Positions 1 to 12,000 of a DNA stretch of 64,000 nucleotides are shown here, piece after piece. Position numbers and translations under genes: made by a program. Origin of the DNA: Serripes groenlandicus (Eukaryota; Mollusca; Bivalvia; Cardiida; Cardiidae). A model generated the notes under the pieces. That model was given only the letters and a program-made list of their open reading frames with translations, was not told the DNA's origin and made no database searches. Numbering within the stretch: position 1 is the first letter of the stretch; each line of letters starts with the position of its first letter. Where the stretch lies: positions 31,180,117-31,244,116 of the forward strand of contig JASEVX010000006.1 of assembly GCA_031761405.1 (NCBI GenBank). The letters are read 5' to 3'.

Positions 1-120
1 CATCATTAAGATTTATCATTGAAAATTTAATAACCATTTATTAGTTGATTATTCGTTTTTAGCTCGACTATTCGAAGAATAAGGGGAGCTATTGTAGTCA
101 TGTTGGCGTCGCTGTCGGTG

Positions 121-935
121 TTGGTTAAAGTTTTTGTCACTTGTGCAAGCTAGCATTTACCCTTATAACTTACATACGCCTAGGACAATGATCTTCAAAC
201 TTGGTATGGACATACTTCATAGCAAGTTGGTGATGCCTACACAGTTTGGAGTCAGTAGGTCAAAGGTCAAGGTCACTGTAACTTTCTATATAGAAACAGT
301 TCATGGTTAAAGTTTTTGTGCAAGCTAGCATTTTCCCTTATAACTAACATACGCCTAGGCCTATGGTATTTAAACTTTGTATGGACATTCTTCATAGCAA
401 GTTGGTGATGCCTATACACTTTGGAGTCAGTAGGTTTAAGGTCAAGGTCACAGTGACCTTCTATATGGAAACAGTTCATGGTTAAAGTTTTCATGCAAGC
501 TAGCATTTACCCTTATAACTAACATACACTTAGGCCTGTGATCTTCAAGTTGGTTTTGCCTAGAGAGTTTGGAGTTACTAGGTCAAAGGTCAAGGTCACT
601 GTGACCTTTCTGTAAAGAAACAGTTAATGGTTAAAGTGTTTGTGAAAGCTAGGATTTACCCTTATAACTTACATATGCCTAGGCCTATGATCTTCAAACT
701 TGGTATGGACATACATCATAGCAAGTTGGTGATTCCTAGAGAGTTTGGAGTCAATAGGTCAAAGGTCAAGTTCACTGTGACCTTCAATACAGAAACATTC
801 CTTGCTTTAAAACTACTGATTGCTTAGGCCTATGACCCTGAAACTTAATTTGGGTAATGGTCATGATCAGCACTTGACTCAAACAGGTCATGGGATCATA
901 AGGTCAAAGGTCAAGGTCGCTTTAACCTTTAACGA
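121..935. repeat. Minisatellite, ~150-180 bp units, rich in AGGTCA half-sites
   Basis: At least four units start with TGGTTAAAG near 121, 304, 479 and 628, and a diverged fifth runs to about 935. Each unit ends in a cluster of AGGTCA hexamers, in places arranged as direct repeats and as a palindrome with a 3-nt spacer. Short frames within it are by-products of the repeat. No gene is supported here. Confidence 0.8.
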
Positions 936-1336
936 AAGAAACACTATTTTTTGCAATAACTTTGAACTAGTTGCATATGATGCAAATTGTTGCCCTATGG
1001 TTAATGGTTTGCGTGCAACTACATTAAGAGTCCATATCTTAGTAACTACTTGATGCATTCCATTGAAACTTATACAACCCTTCCCAACCATCACACCTAT
1101 GCCAATAATCAAGTTAAATAATTCTATCCTGCATATAATGCAAATTATTACCCTTTAAGACATTGTGGTTAATGTTTAGCATGCAACTAGATTAGAGTCC
1201 ATTATCTCATTAATCAAAAAAGCGGTGGAATATTCAAGCATACTGTCCTCCGACAGCTCTTGTTAGTCCATATTCTTGGAAGTCACTGCCACAAGCATCA
1301 TTCTTCTTTCCATCAATAGGTTAAAAAGAAGCAAGT
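936..1336. other. Unannotated, no gene seen
   Basis: AT-rich sequence without a convincing exon; the start resembles the decayed end of the preceding minisatellite. Confidence 0.5.
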
Positions 1337-1475
1337 TTCTCAGAAAGACTTACGTGTTGAGTACTGGTATTTGAAAGCCAGGAAACACATGAGCAGATGA
1401 ACTAGCCATCATTATATGTCTGAAATATTGATGAAATTGGCGTCAAACCTCAATCAGTCAATTTTCTTGTAAATA
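1337..1475 (+). repeat. SINE 3' domain fragment
   Basis: Contains the recurring string of a tRNA-derived SINE family (GAGTACTGG, then GCCAGGAAACACATGAG, then GGCGTCAAACC and a CAATCAATC-like tail). Related fragments lie at 2415-2500, 2700-2830, 7518-7715, 9631-9830 and 25425-25545. The tRNA-like head is missing in this copy. Confidence 0.5.
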
Positions 1476-1570
1476 TGTGACAGTTCTGAAATAAATTGTT
1501 CATACTATCAAAATCAACTTTTCTGGAGAATATTTGATGAGTTACTCCTGTTTACAACACTTACGTTTTT

Positions 1571-1761
1571 TCAATCCTTTCCCACTGGCAGACATATTTT
1601 GATGCAATTATGTCGCAAGCGACTTTAAAAAACATTGTGGCGAAAGGAGAATGCTTTTAACTCTATTCAATAATTATACTTTCATCTATACAGAGATTTT
1701 CCATATTTTACCCAGATGTTCTCAGAGTCATCCACTGCTGTATGTTGTGGGAAAGGGTTAA
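1571..1761 (+). mobile_element. piggyBac-type MITE, degraded copy
   Basis: Starts TCAATCCTTTCCC and ends GGGAAAGGGTTAA with the internal CTGCTG region diverged. Strand is given with the GACGC-type end on the left as +. Confidence 0.6.
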
Positions 1762-1770
1762 TTTATATTT

Positions 1771-1995
1771 TTAACCCTTTCCAACATAAAATCTACAGCA
1801 GACGCTTTTAAAAACTATCCTGGAAAAATATTGAAAAATTGCCATAAACGTGAGTTTAGTTATTGAATAGAGTTGAAACATTGTGGCAAATGGAGAAATT
1901 GGTTTTTATGAGCAATTTCGCCTTTTGCCACAAAGTTTTTAAAGGTCGTCTGCTGCAAGAGGGGTTAGAAAGTGTCTATTTATGGGATAGAGTTA
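1771..1995 (-). mobile_element. piggyBac-type MITE copy
   Basis: Begins TTAACCCTTTCC and keeps both CTGCAGCAGACG-type subterminal motifs and the central GCAAT/ATTGC hairpin; the right end is diverged (GATAGAGTTA). Confidence 0.65.
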
Positions 1996-2233
1996 CCGGT
2001 AATAATAAAAACATTTTTATTGAAATTATTTTATTGCATTTATCAACTTAGTCATCATATCATTCATTCATTCATTTTGTCATCATTGGTGGTTTGTGCA
2101 TGAGATTGACCTCTTCTAATTTTAGAATTGTATATGAAGTAAGCAAGTAAATTTTGCATTGGTATAGGCGACACAACATGTAAAAGTCAATGTGGTTCTC
2201 TCAATATTTTATCTGATAATGTTTTATTGGTTA

Positions 2234-2327
2234 CAGGATCATACTTTCATTTATAGTAATGTTCTTTGTTTTTGCCAAGATGTTTTCAATGTCGTCTACT
2301 GCAGATTTGTGGTATGTGGGAAAGGGT
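2234..2327 (+). mobile_element. Half MITE
   Basis: Right half only: TTTTGCCAAGATGTTTTCAA, a GTCGTCTACTGCAGATTTG-type stretch and GTGGGAAAGGG, of the same family. Confidence 0.55.
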
Positions 2328-2414
2328 AAAGTTTTACAATTGAAAGAAACACGAAAAAAATGTACAATATACGATATTAGATTAACTTTAATTTAATCCT
2401 GTGCCAGTGGATGA

Positions 2415-2500
2415 TTACAGGTGTGAGAAAGCCAGATAACTCTGATATAACTAAAATATCATTGAAATGGTGTTAAACTCAAATTTAATCTGAATACATG
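2415..2500 (+). repeat. SINE 3' domain fragment
   Basis: TGTGAGAAAGCCAG, TGATATAACTAAAAT and GGTGTTAAAC match the 3' domain of the SINE family seen at 7518-7715. Confidence 0.4.
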
Positions 2501-2557
2501 TATATGAGCCACATTAAATGTATACATTTAGAGATTTTCTACTTTTATAACACTATA

Positions 2558-2700
2558 GACGCTATCTGATGCCTGATCTGCAGCAGAGGACTTTTCAAAA
2601 CATTGTGAAAAAAGGTTAAAATTGCTCAATACAAGCAATTTTACCTTTTGCTACAATATTTTCAACGTATTTCACTTATTACACCTTCATTTATAGAATC
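2558..2700 (+). mobile_element. Partial MITE
   Basis: Retains CTGCAGCAG, the ACATTGTG...AAAATTGCTC/GAGCAATTT-type hairpin core and the CTACAATATTTTCAACG arm; both outer ends are lost. Confidence 0.5.
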
Positions 2701-2830
2701 TTGTGTTGAGTATTGGTGTGAGAAAGCCAGGAAACACATGAGTTGGTTAACTGGCCACCGTGATATGACTGAATCTTTTTTGAAAACGGCGTTAAACCCC
2801 AATAATGAATAAAAAATAAATAAACAACCC
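2700..2830 (+). repeat. SINE 3' end
   Basis: TTGAGTATTGGTGTGAGAAA, GCCAGGAAACACATGAGTTG, then ACGGCGTTAAACCCCAA and a short A-rich tail, the usual 3' end of this molluscan-type SINE. The tRNA head is absent. Confidence 0.55.
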
Positions 2831-2975
2831 AAAATCACTGGTAATGAAAGTTGCCTGAAACTGTCTTTTGGTTACAATATATTAGTCTAGTCTTGTCTTG
2901 TCGTAAGATATTGCATGAATGATGAAGTCTAAAACTGTATAAAGTCTAAATGTGTATGTTGGTTTCACATTTCAG

Positions 2976-3059
2976 TTAAATATTCGTTACTTAAATCCAT
3001 TGTTCCTGGCCTATGATGACAGATTAATGGAGAGAGAAGATACCATCAGAAAATGTCAG
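2976..3059 (+). CDS. CEP89: CEP89-like exon a (84 nt, phase 0/0)
   Basis: Preceded by CACATTTCAG and followed by GTAGGT. Encodes 28 residues including NPLFLAYDDRLMERED. First exon of this gene visible in the window; earlier exons must lie to the left. Confidence 0.7.
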
Positions 3060-6000
3060 GTAGGTTAAATCAGCTTTAATCTGTTTTTTCCACATACTAG
3101 GTTAACCCTTTCCCTCATATGACATTTCTGCATCTGACGACTGAACATATTTTGTCAAAAAATAGAAAATCTCTATAATTTAATGGATAACCTATGACTA
3201 AAAGTGGAAAACATTGTGGCAAAAGGAGAAATTGCTCGTTTTGAGCAATTTCTTCTTTTGTCACTATGTTTTCAAAAAGCCGTCTGCTGCAGAGGCATCA
3301 GAAAGCGTCTATATAAGGGAAAGGATTAATCAAACACAAATGTAAAACATTATTGGAAACATAAATTTCTTTTCATATGTAACACAACTAAGTGTTTTTA
3401 AACAAACGCAACCATAATATTTTCAGGGCAATTTACATTTAGTTTATCCTAATAACAACTAGTCCTTTCATGTGAAGTCTGAAAAGTGAATAAAATAAAG
3501 TCGCCGGCTTCTAAAGGTGACTAATAACTTGAATAGAGTTGAAATCATTGTGGCGAAAGGAGAAATTGCTCAGCAAAAGCAATTTCTTCCTTTTGCAACA
3601 ATGTTTTTTGAAGTCGTCTGCTGCTGAGGCATCAGAAAGTTTTGTATGTGGTTGAGGGTTAAAGCTAACCTGTGTTCACTCGATGACATTCAGCAGCAGA
3701 GTTGGTGTCGGCTCACTCATTTCTTAACACTTTCCCACATACAGCAAATCTGCAGCAGACGACTTTGAAAACACGGTGACAAAAACCTGAATAATCTCCA
3801 TAAAAGTTAGCTTAATTGTTCAAAAAAGTTGAAAATATTGTGGCCAAAGGGGAAATTGCTCATCATGAGCAATTTCACCTTTGGCCACAATCTTTTCAAA
3901 AGTCGTCTGCTGCTATTGCGTCAAAATGCGTCTAGAGGTGGGAGAAGGTTTAAAAAGGTATTCTCCTCTGAAACCACTAGTGATTTGAAAAATAATTTCA
4001 CAAAAACAGATTCTTTAAATATCTTTTTAATTCAAAGCATCACTGCAATAAGGTCTTCCTGTATATGCCTTTGGTGACAATCCTCTCCTCTGAAACTCTT
4101 GGTCCAAATTCAAAAAATTGATTGGTCCAAAAACATGACCATAAGGGGTCCCATTTAGTTTACCTTGTATCTTAAGTGCAAGTTTTGATAAGCTTCTCTT
4201 CTGAAACATAATGATCATATTTTATAATCATTTCAAGTAATGTTTCTTTTGTAACACTCTAAAAAGTTTTAGAAACAAACATGGTGCAGTTCTAGTTTAT
4301 ATGTGTATAGTTCAACATTGATAATGTGTATGGCTTATGATTAATTTGAATTTCAGCATAATTTAGAAGTATTACGTCTGAGAACACAGGAAATTGTAAA
4401 GGAGAATGAAAAGCTACGAGAACACCACGGTCACGGCATGTCAGGGCCAGTTGATATAACTGAATGGTAATTTTATTTCTTTGTTTAAACCCATTCCCAC
4501 GTAGAACAAATCTGCAGCTGACAATTTTGAAAGCTTGTAGGCAAAAATATGGAGAGACTCTCTCTAAAGATAAAGACATATTTATTGAATAGAGTTGAAA
4601 ACATTGTTGCAAAAGGAGCAATTTCTTCCTTTGCCACAAGGTTTTCAAGAGTTGTCTGCTGCAGATGTATCTACAAGTGGGAAAGCGTTACCAGTTGACC
4701 AAAAAGCCATAATGGCTTTGTTTAACCCTTCCCCATATACAATAAATATGCAGCAGACGATTTTGAAAAAAAACTAAACAAAAATGTGATAAATCTCTGT
4801 AAATGACAGTTTTATTTGCAAACAGAGTTGAACAAATTGCTCAAACTTGAAAGAAGAAATTGCTCAAAATGAGACTCTAATAAATTGCATCAAAATAAAT
4901 CTGCAGGTGGGGCAAGTTTAAAATTTTAAACGTCTGAAGAAAAAAGAAAGTTCAGACAATAAAAATGTTTAAAATTGAAATTGATTCTCATGGTGAGAAA
5001 GGGAGCAGTTGCTTATTGATATAAAGCTTTACCTTTAAACCTTTAATCCGCCCCTTCTGCAATGGACAACTTTTGAAAACATTTTGCAAAAAGGGAAACT
5101 GCTCATCATGACCAATTTCTCCTTTTGCCAAAATGTTTTCAACTCTCTTCATATTTTTGCCAAGACATTTTCAAAGTTGTCTTTTTAAATTTAGCTGTGT
5201 AAGGGAAAGGTTTAAGGTTTTTTGTATTAAAGACATGAAAAATGTAAGCTCACAAAAAGTAGTTAAATTTAGTTTTACTATTTTAGATCCCCAATGGTGG
5301 ACCTCTATCAAAATTGTTAAAATATTTAAATTCCGTTTAGAACTCTGGTTGCTGAGGAGTCAGAGGAGACGTAAAATGATCAGAGTTTAAATATCATCAC
5401 CTCTGAAAGTGTTTGTCGGATTTCAAGATAATTTGGCAGAAAAAGTTATATTGATTGGTTGAAAAAAACAAAATTGAAAACATGTGTGAAGGAGAGGTTG
5501 CATCAAAAGTCGTCTATAAGTTGGAAAGGATGAAAGAAGCTTTTAACCAATTTCAGGGAGCAGATGAGAGAGAATGCCAGGCTAGTTTTAGAAGAGAACC
5601 AGAATCTACTTGAACAGATTAGTGTTAAAGACCAAAAAGCCCATGATCTACATCAGGCCCATGTTAAAGAAGGTGTGTACCAAAATCCTTTAATATATAT
5701 ATATTCCCACATGTAGACATATTTTGACTCCTCTGCAGCACACAAATTTTAAAAACATTGTGGCAAAAGGTGAAATTGCTCATCATGACCAATTTCACCC
5801 TTTGCCACAATATTTTCCCTTCTATTCAGTGATTATGATTTTATTATCAATAGACTTTTCAAAGTTGTCTGTTGCAGATTTGTTGTATACATGTGGGCAA
5901 GGGTCAAGTCCTTACCATATGTGCTAGTATTAGACTCAAAATGAGCAATTTTTCTTCTTGCCGCAATGTTTTTAAAAGTCATCTGCTGCAGATGTGTTAA

Positions 6001-9000
6001 CCCTTTCCCTCATATAAATGCTTTCAGACGCCTCTTCAGCAGACGGCTTTTTGAAAACATAGTGACAAAAGAAGAAATTGCACAAAACGTGCAATCCCTT
6101 TTGCCACAATGTTTTCCACTTTTAGTCATAGGTTATCCATTCAATTATGAAGATTTTCTATGTTTTGAAAAAATATGTTCAAAGTCTGCTGCAGAATTGT
6201 CGTATGAGGGAAAGGGTTAAACTGTGTATACATGTGGGAACGGGTCAATTGAGCCATTTCATATAAGGGGGCTAGTTCTCTATTTTGTGTTGCTTGAAAC
6301 ACATGGCTGGTCATGGTGTGCTAGCTTCATTTACCGTCTTACTTATAAAATCTTATTCTCTGAAAATATTGATCCAATTTGAAAGCAATTTCACATAAAT
6401 AGTTCTATGGTGACCCTCTATCAGGTGGTTGAAAAGCATTGATAATAGGGCATAGAACTGTTTTATATCCTGAAGTGTGAAACCTTCTCCTCTTAACAAC
6501 AAGACAAATTTAAAGGTTGAAGTGTATGTGTATTCCTTTCAACAAGTCCTTCATGTTTACAAAATGGTCCATGGTGTTTGAATTTGACCATTGACCTGCT
6601 TTTGTTGTTGTTCTTAAGCATTTGTGGTTTTTAGCTCGACTTTTGAACAAACGAGAGCTATTGTCATGACCCTGGTGTCGTCCGACGTTGTCCTCTGGTG
6701 GTGGCGGCGTGGTCGTCGGTTAAGGTTTTTTGTTCAGCTCAGCTTTATTTCTGTTTTCTATCAGTCGAGCATCTGTGCTGTACGCGGTGCTCTTGTTCCA
6801 CATAAAGAGGTTTTATGTAACCCCTGCAGCAGTCGACTATTGAAAATATTGTGACAAAAGGAGAAATTGCTCATAATGAGCAATTTCTACTTTTGGCACC
6901 AAGTTTTCAACTTTATTAAATTATTATTCTTTCAGTTATAGAGCATTTCAATACTTCTGACTTACTGTTTCCCAAATTGTCTGCTGCAGATTTGTTGTAT
7001 ATGGGAAAGTGTTAAGAGATAACCCTAGATCTTTTAACCCTTGCCCTCATACGACAATTCTGCAGCAGACGACTTTGAACATATTTTGTCAAAAAAAAAG
7101 AAAATCTCTATAATTGAACCTATGACTTAAAGTGGAAAACATTGTGGCAAAAGGAGAAATTGCTCGTTTTGAGCAATTTCTTCTTTTGTCACTATGTTTT
7201 CAAAAGGCCATCTGCTGCAGAGGCGTCAGAAAGCGTCTATATGAGGTAAAGGGTTAATGGACTATGTACATGTAATATTTTAGAACACACTCATTTTTCC
7301 AGTATCTAAGTTCACAAAACAGATGGTGCTAGTCAAGTCTGAGAAATCCGACATCGAGCAGGAGGTGGAGGACCTCAGACAGTCACATAGAGACCTCAAA
7401 CAGAAATATGATAAATTGGTGCTAGAAAGTCAGGGTCACGTGACGCAAGAACAAAATGTGCGGGAGATTTCGGAGATGAAACAGTAAGTGATGTACAGGC
7501 AGTCTCATATTTATGATTGACTACCTCTGCGATGTAGTGGTAGAGCGTCCTCTTGGGTTGCGGGTTTGATCCACGGCTGGGTAATACTAAAGACTTTACA
7601 TAATGACTGACTGTTTGATGTCAGGATAAATGGACCAGAAGTACTGGTAACTTACTTACCCAGGAAATGTTGTGATATAACTTTGAAAGAGGGGTAAAAC
7701 ACAAACAAACCCCTAAAAATGACTACGATATATGATATATGATATATGATAAATAATTGTTATTGTTAGAAAAAGTGTTTATGTGAGCTATAAAACTGAC
7801 TACTGCGATCTGTCTAACAGTTAGTCTCCATGCTGATTGGTTAAGCATGTCTAAAGCAGGATCATAATGTTATCCTTTCTGTGATTTAGACAAAAAATTT
7901 AGATGACTCTATACCTGAAAAACATGACATATAAAAGAAGACGGTTCTAAAATATTTCAGGTAAACCATGTATATTATAATAAATTGTCATGCTTTTGAT
8001 AGTTGTCTGTCCTTAACACTTTTTTCCATGTACATCCAATTTTGCCTCGGACAACTTTGAAAGTTTCTAGGCAAAATTTTGTAAAATTTCCTAAATAAAT
8101 AAGATATAATTTGATAGAGTTGAAAACACTGTGGCAAAAAAGAACTTGCACTTCATGAGCACGGTTGATTATGACAGGATATGGCTGTACCTCTGAGATA
8201 CAACTCCCATAACACAAACAAATATTATGTTAAACAAAGCATTAAACCTTTTCCCACATGCACAGTCTAATGCTTTCTGACGCCTCTGTAGCAGCCAACT
8301 TTTGAAAACATTGTGACAAAAGGAGAAATTATTCTTCCACATATATAAAGTTGATATATTTTTCACTGAATGTTTTGAAAGTCATCTGCTGCAGATTTGT
8401 TGTATGTTGGAAAGGGTTAAGCTTTTTGGATTTGAGAAATTGCAGAACTAATAGAGCAGTATCAAAAGTCATGTTTGTTTTTTAAAGGTCCAAGATTGAC
8501 AGGCTTGAATAATTCTTGTGAATTGAAGCATGTAACAATGATTTATACATCTATGAGTTATTCTGTTTTAATTGTTCTACTCACTAGAGTAATGGTAAGA
8601 GTAACGTCTTTGAGAGCTGGAGACCCAGGTTCACTACAAGGTTGGGTCATACCAACAGCTTTGATAATGGAAGCTATGAGTTCCCTCTTTGGCACTTAGA
8701 ATTGTTAGGATAGCATTATAATGGATGTGCTGATCTCAGAATAAACTTATTATTTTGTTTCAGATTGATAATGTCTTAACTGCTTTAACCCATTCCCTCA
8801 TACGACAATTCTGCAGCAGACGACTTTGAACATATTTTGTCAAAAAATAGAACATCTCTATAATTGAATGGAAAACCTATGACTAAAAGTTGAAAACATT
8901 GTGGCAAAAGTAGAAATTGCTCGTTTTGAACAATTTCTTCTTTTGTCACTATATTTCAAAAAGCCATCTGCTGCAGAGGCGTCAGAAAGCGTCTACATGA

Positions 9001-12000
9001 GGGAAAGGGTTAGAGAAGAAAAATACGGTTACAACCGTTTTGCAATGAGCCATTGAAATTTGTTTATTGTAGAAAACAAACAAAATAATTTTATTTCAGC
9101 TTGATACAGTTTTAACTGCTTTTAAAATGATATACAGTTACAACCATTTTGCAATGAGCCATTGAAATTTGTTTATTGTAGAAAAAAAGCCGAGCAAGAG
9201 GAGGTACACAGGCAGGAGTTAGAAGTGGTGAACATCAAACATCATGCCTCTCTTATTGAGAGACAATCCGTCACTTCACAAATGGTGGAACTGTCCGCGG
9301 AAAACAAGCGATATCAGAGCGAGCTCAAAGTCATGCATAAATCAGTCAGGTAAGACATTCCCTTGGATTAACCTTTTCCCTCATATAGACGCTTTCTGAC
9401 GCCTATGCAGCAGACGGCTTTTTTGAAAACATAGTGACAAAAGAAGAAATTGCTCACTTTTAGTCATAGGTTATCCATTCAGTTATAGAGGTTTTCTATT
9501 TTTTGACAAGATATGTTCAAAGCTGTCTGCTGCAGAATTGTTGTATGAGGGAAAGGGTTAAATCACAAAATAATCTTAACCCTTTCCCACATATTGGCCC
9601 ATCTACAGCAGGTGACCGGTGAAAGCATTGTATACCAAAGACTTTAAAAATGGTAGTAATGGCTGTCCCTCCTTAGCGCTCAGGGTTGCGGGGTCAGCGT
9701 TAAGACTGACTGGTTGATGTCAGGATAAATGGACCAGTAGTACTGGTAACTTCCCAGGAAACGCTGTGCTATAACTGAAAAAATTGTTGAAAGTGTCGTT
9801 AAACACCAAACAATGAATCAATCAATCAATTGAAAGCATTGCAATAAAAGGAGAAATTGCTCATAATGAGCATGATTGTTAGGGAACCAGTCACTGTCAT
9901 ATAACTGGAAAACTGTTGAAAACGGCTTTATTAAATCAAACCTTCTGTCCATCTCAACCCTTTCCCACACACAGAATATCTGCAGCACATGACTTAGTGA
10001 ACACCAAGGTAACATGGACAATCTTTATAAATGAAGGTATAATTATTGAAAGAGTTGAAAACATTGTGGCAAATGGATAAATTGCTTGGTTTGAACAATT
10101 TCTCTTTTTATGCCCCCCCGGAATCTCCGATTCGGGGGGCATATAGTTTTTGGCCTGTCTGCACGTCTGTCTGCACGTCTGCACGTCTGCCTGTCTGCAC
10201 AAAAAAACCTTTAACCTTGACCACTATTTTTTAACCATAACAGGTACGGCTACCATATTTACATGTGTATTCCTTGTGACATGACTTTTCTGTCAGTACC
10301 AAAATTTTTGACCTTGCGACCTTGACCTTTGACCTAGATGTAGTTTTTGGCCTGTCTGCACGAAAAAAACTTTAACCTTGACCACTACTTTTGAACCATA
10401 ACAGGTACGGCTACCATATTTCACATGTGTATTCCTTGTGACATTACCTTTCTGTCAGTACCAAAATGTTTAACCTTGACCTTTGACCTAGATGTTGCCA
10501 TTCTCGAAAAAAACTTTAACCTTGGCCATTACTTTTGAACCATAACAGATACGGCTACCATATTTCACATGTGTATTCCTTGTGACATGACCTTTCTGTC
10601 AGTACCAACATTTTTGACCTTGCGACCTTGACCTTTGACCTAGATGTTGCCATACTCAATTTTCTTTTTAACCTTCCCCACTACTTTTGAACCATAACAG
10701 GTAAGGCTACCATATTTCACATGTGTATACCTTGTGACATGACCTTTCTGTCAGTACCAACATTTTTGACCTGGCGACCTTCACCTTTGACCTAGATGTT
10801 GCCATTGGGGGGCATCAGTGTTTCACAAACACATCTTGTTTCACAATGTTTTTGCTGAGGCGTCAGAAAGCATATGTATGTGGAAAAGGGTTAAACTTAC
10901 AGCTTAAAGTTGAGTGCACAACGCACATCTCTTTTACTACTTAGAATAATCATTTCAAACTGCATGGTCGATAATATTTGAATGCTTTACTAAATAAAAA
11001 ACATTTAAGTATTATGTATGTATTATTTATGATTGCACAGAAATTCAACAATATAAACTTTTCCTACATACAGATGCTTTTTGACGCCTCTGCAGAAGAC
11101 AACTTTTGAAAATAGTGTCGAAAGGAGAAATAGCTGAAAACAAGCAAAATACTCCTTTTGCCATAATGTTTTCAACTCTATTCAATTATTATACTTTCAT
11201 TAAAAGATTTTTGGCAATATATTTTGAAAGTCATCTGCTACAGATTTGTTGCATGTTGGAAAATGAAGAAATAGCTCTATACATTTTCGATTTTCCACTT
11301 ATTTTTTTAGGAGAGCTCAACAGAAAATGATGTTATTACAGCGTGCCATAGAACAGTCAGAAAATAAGGAAATATCCGTTCATGAAAAATTTTCCACTGT
11401 TATAAAAATAGTAAGTTACCCTGATATACAGTTCACTTCTTATCTTAACCCATTCCCATTCCCATTCCCAAGTACAACTTTTCTGCAGCAGACAACTTAA
11501 AAAAACAGCTAGGCAGAAATATAGTATAAGAGTTGAAAACAGTATTTCCCATGGAAAAATTCCACGGAAAAATTGCTCCTTATTTCTCATGTTGCCACAT
11601 TTGTTTCAATAGTGGTCTGCTATATATGTAACAAATTGAGTCAACATTGTTAGTAAACTCATTAAACCATAGGCATTCAAAGTTTTGTTGCTCCAAATAT
11701 GAAAATATATAAAAGAATGGAACACATGTCTTGACTAATCAAAGTACAAGTGATCAATGGAGTAGAAAATAAAATGGAAATTGGGAGATTTGAATGCTGA
11801 GGGCAAATGTTCAATGAACACCTAGGAAACCACATTCAAGCTGTTTAATTCACTATCAAACCATAAATTGTTGGTATTAGACCATTCTTATATATCATTA
11901 TATTAACTGTAACTAATTGTTTGTTAATTTAGTATTTATTTTGAGTTACTTGCAATTAACCCTTTCTGACGCCTGTGCAGCAGACAGCTTTTTGAAAACA

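Noticed and set aside
4292..4648. 118-codon open frame on the - strand
   Set aside because: Antisense to a CEP89-like exon and a MITE; no independent support.
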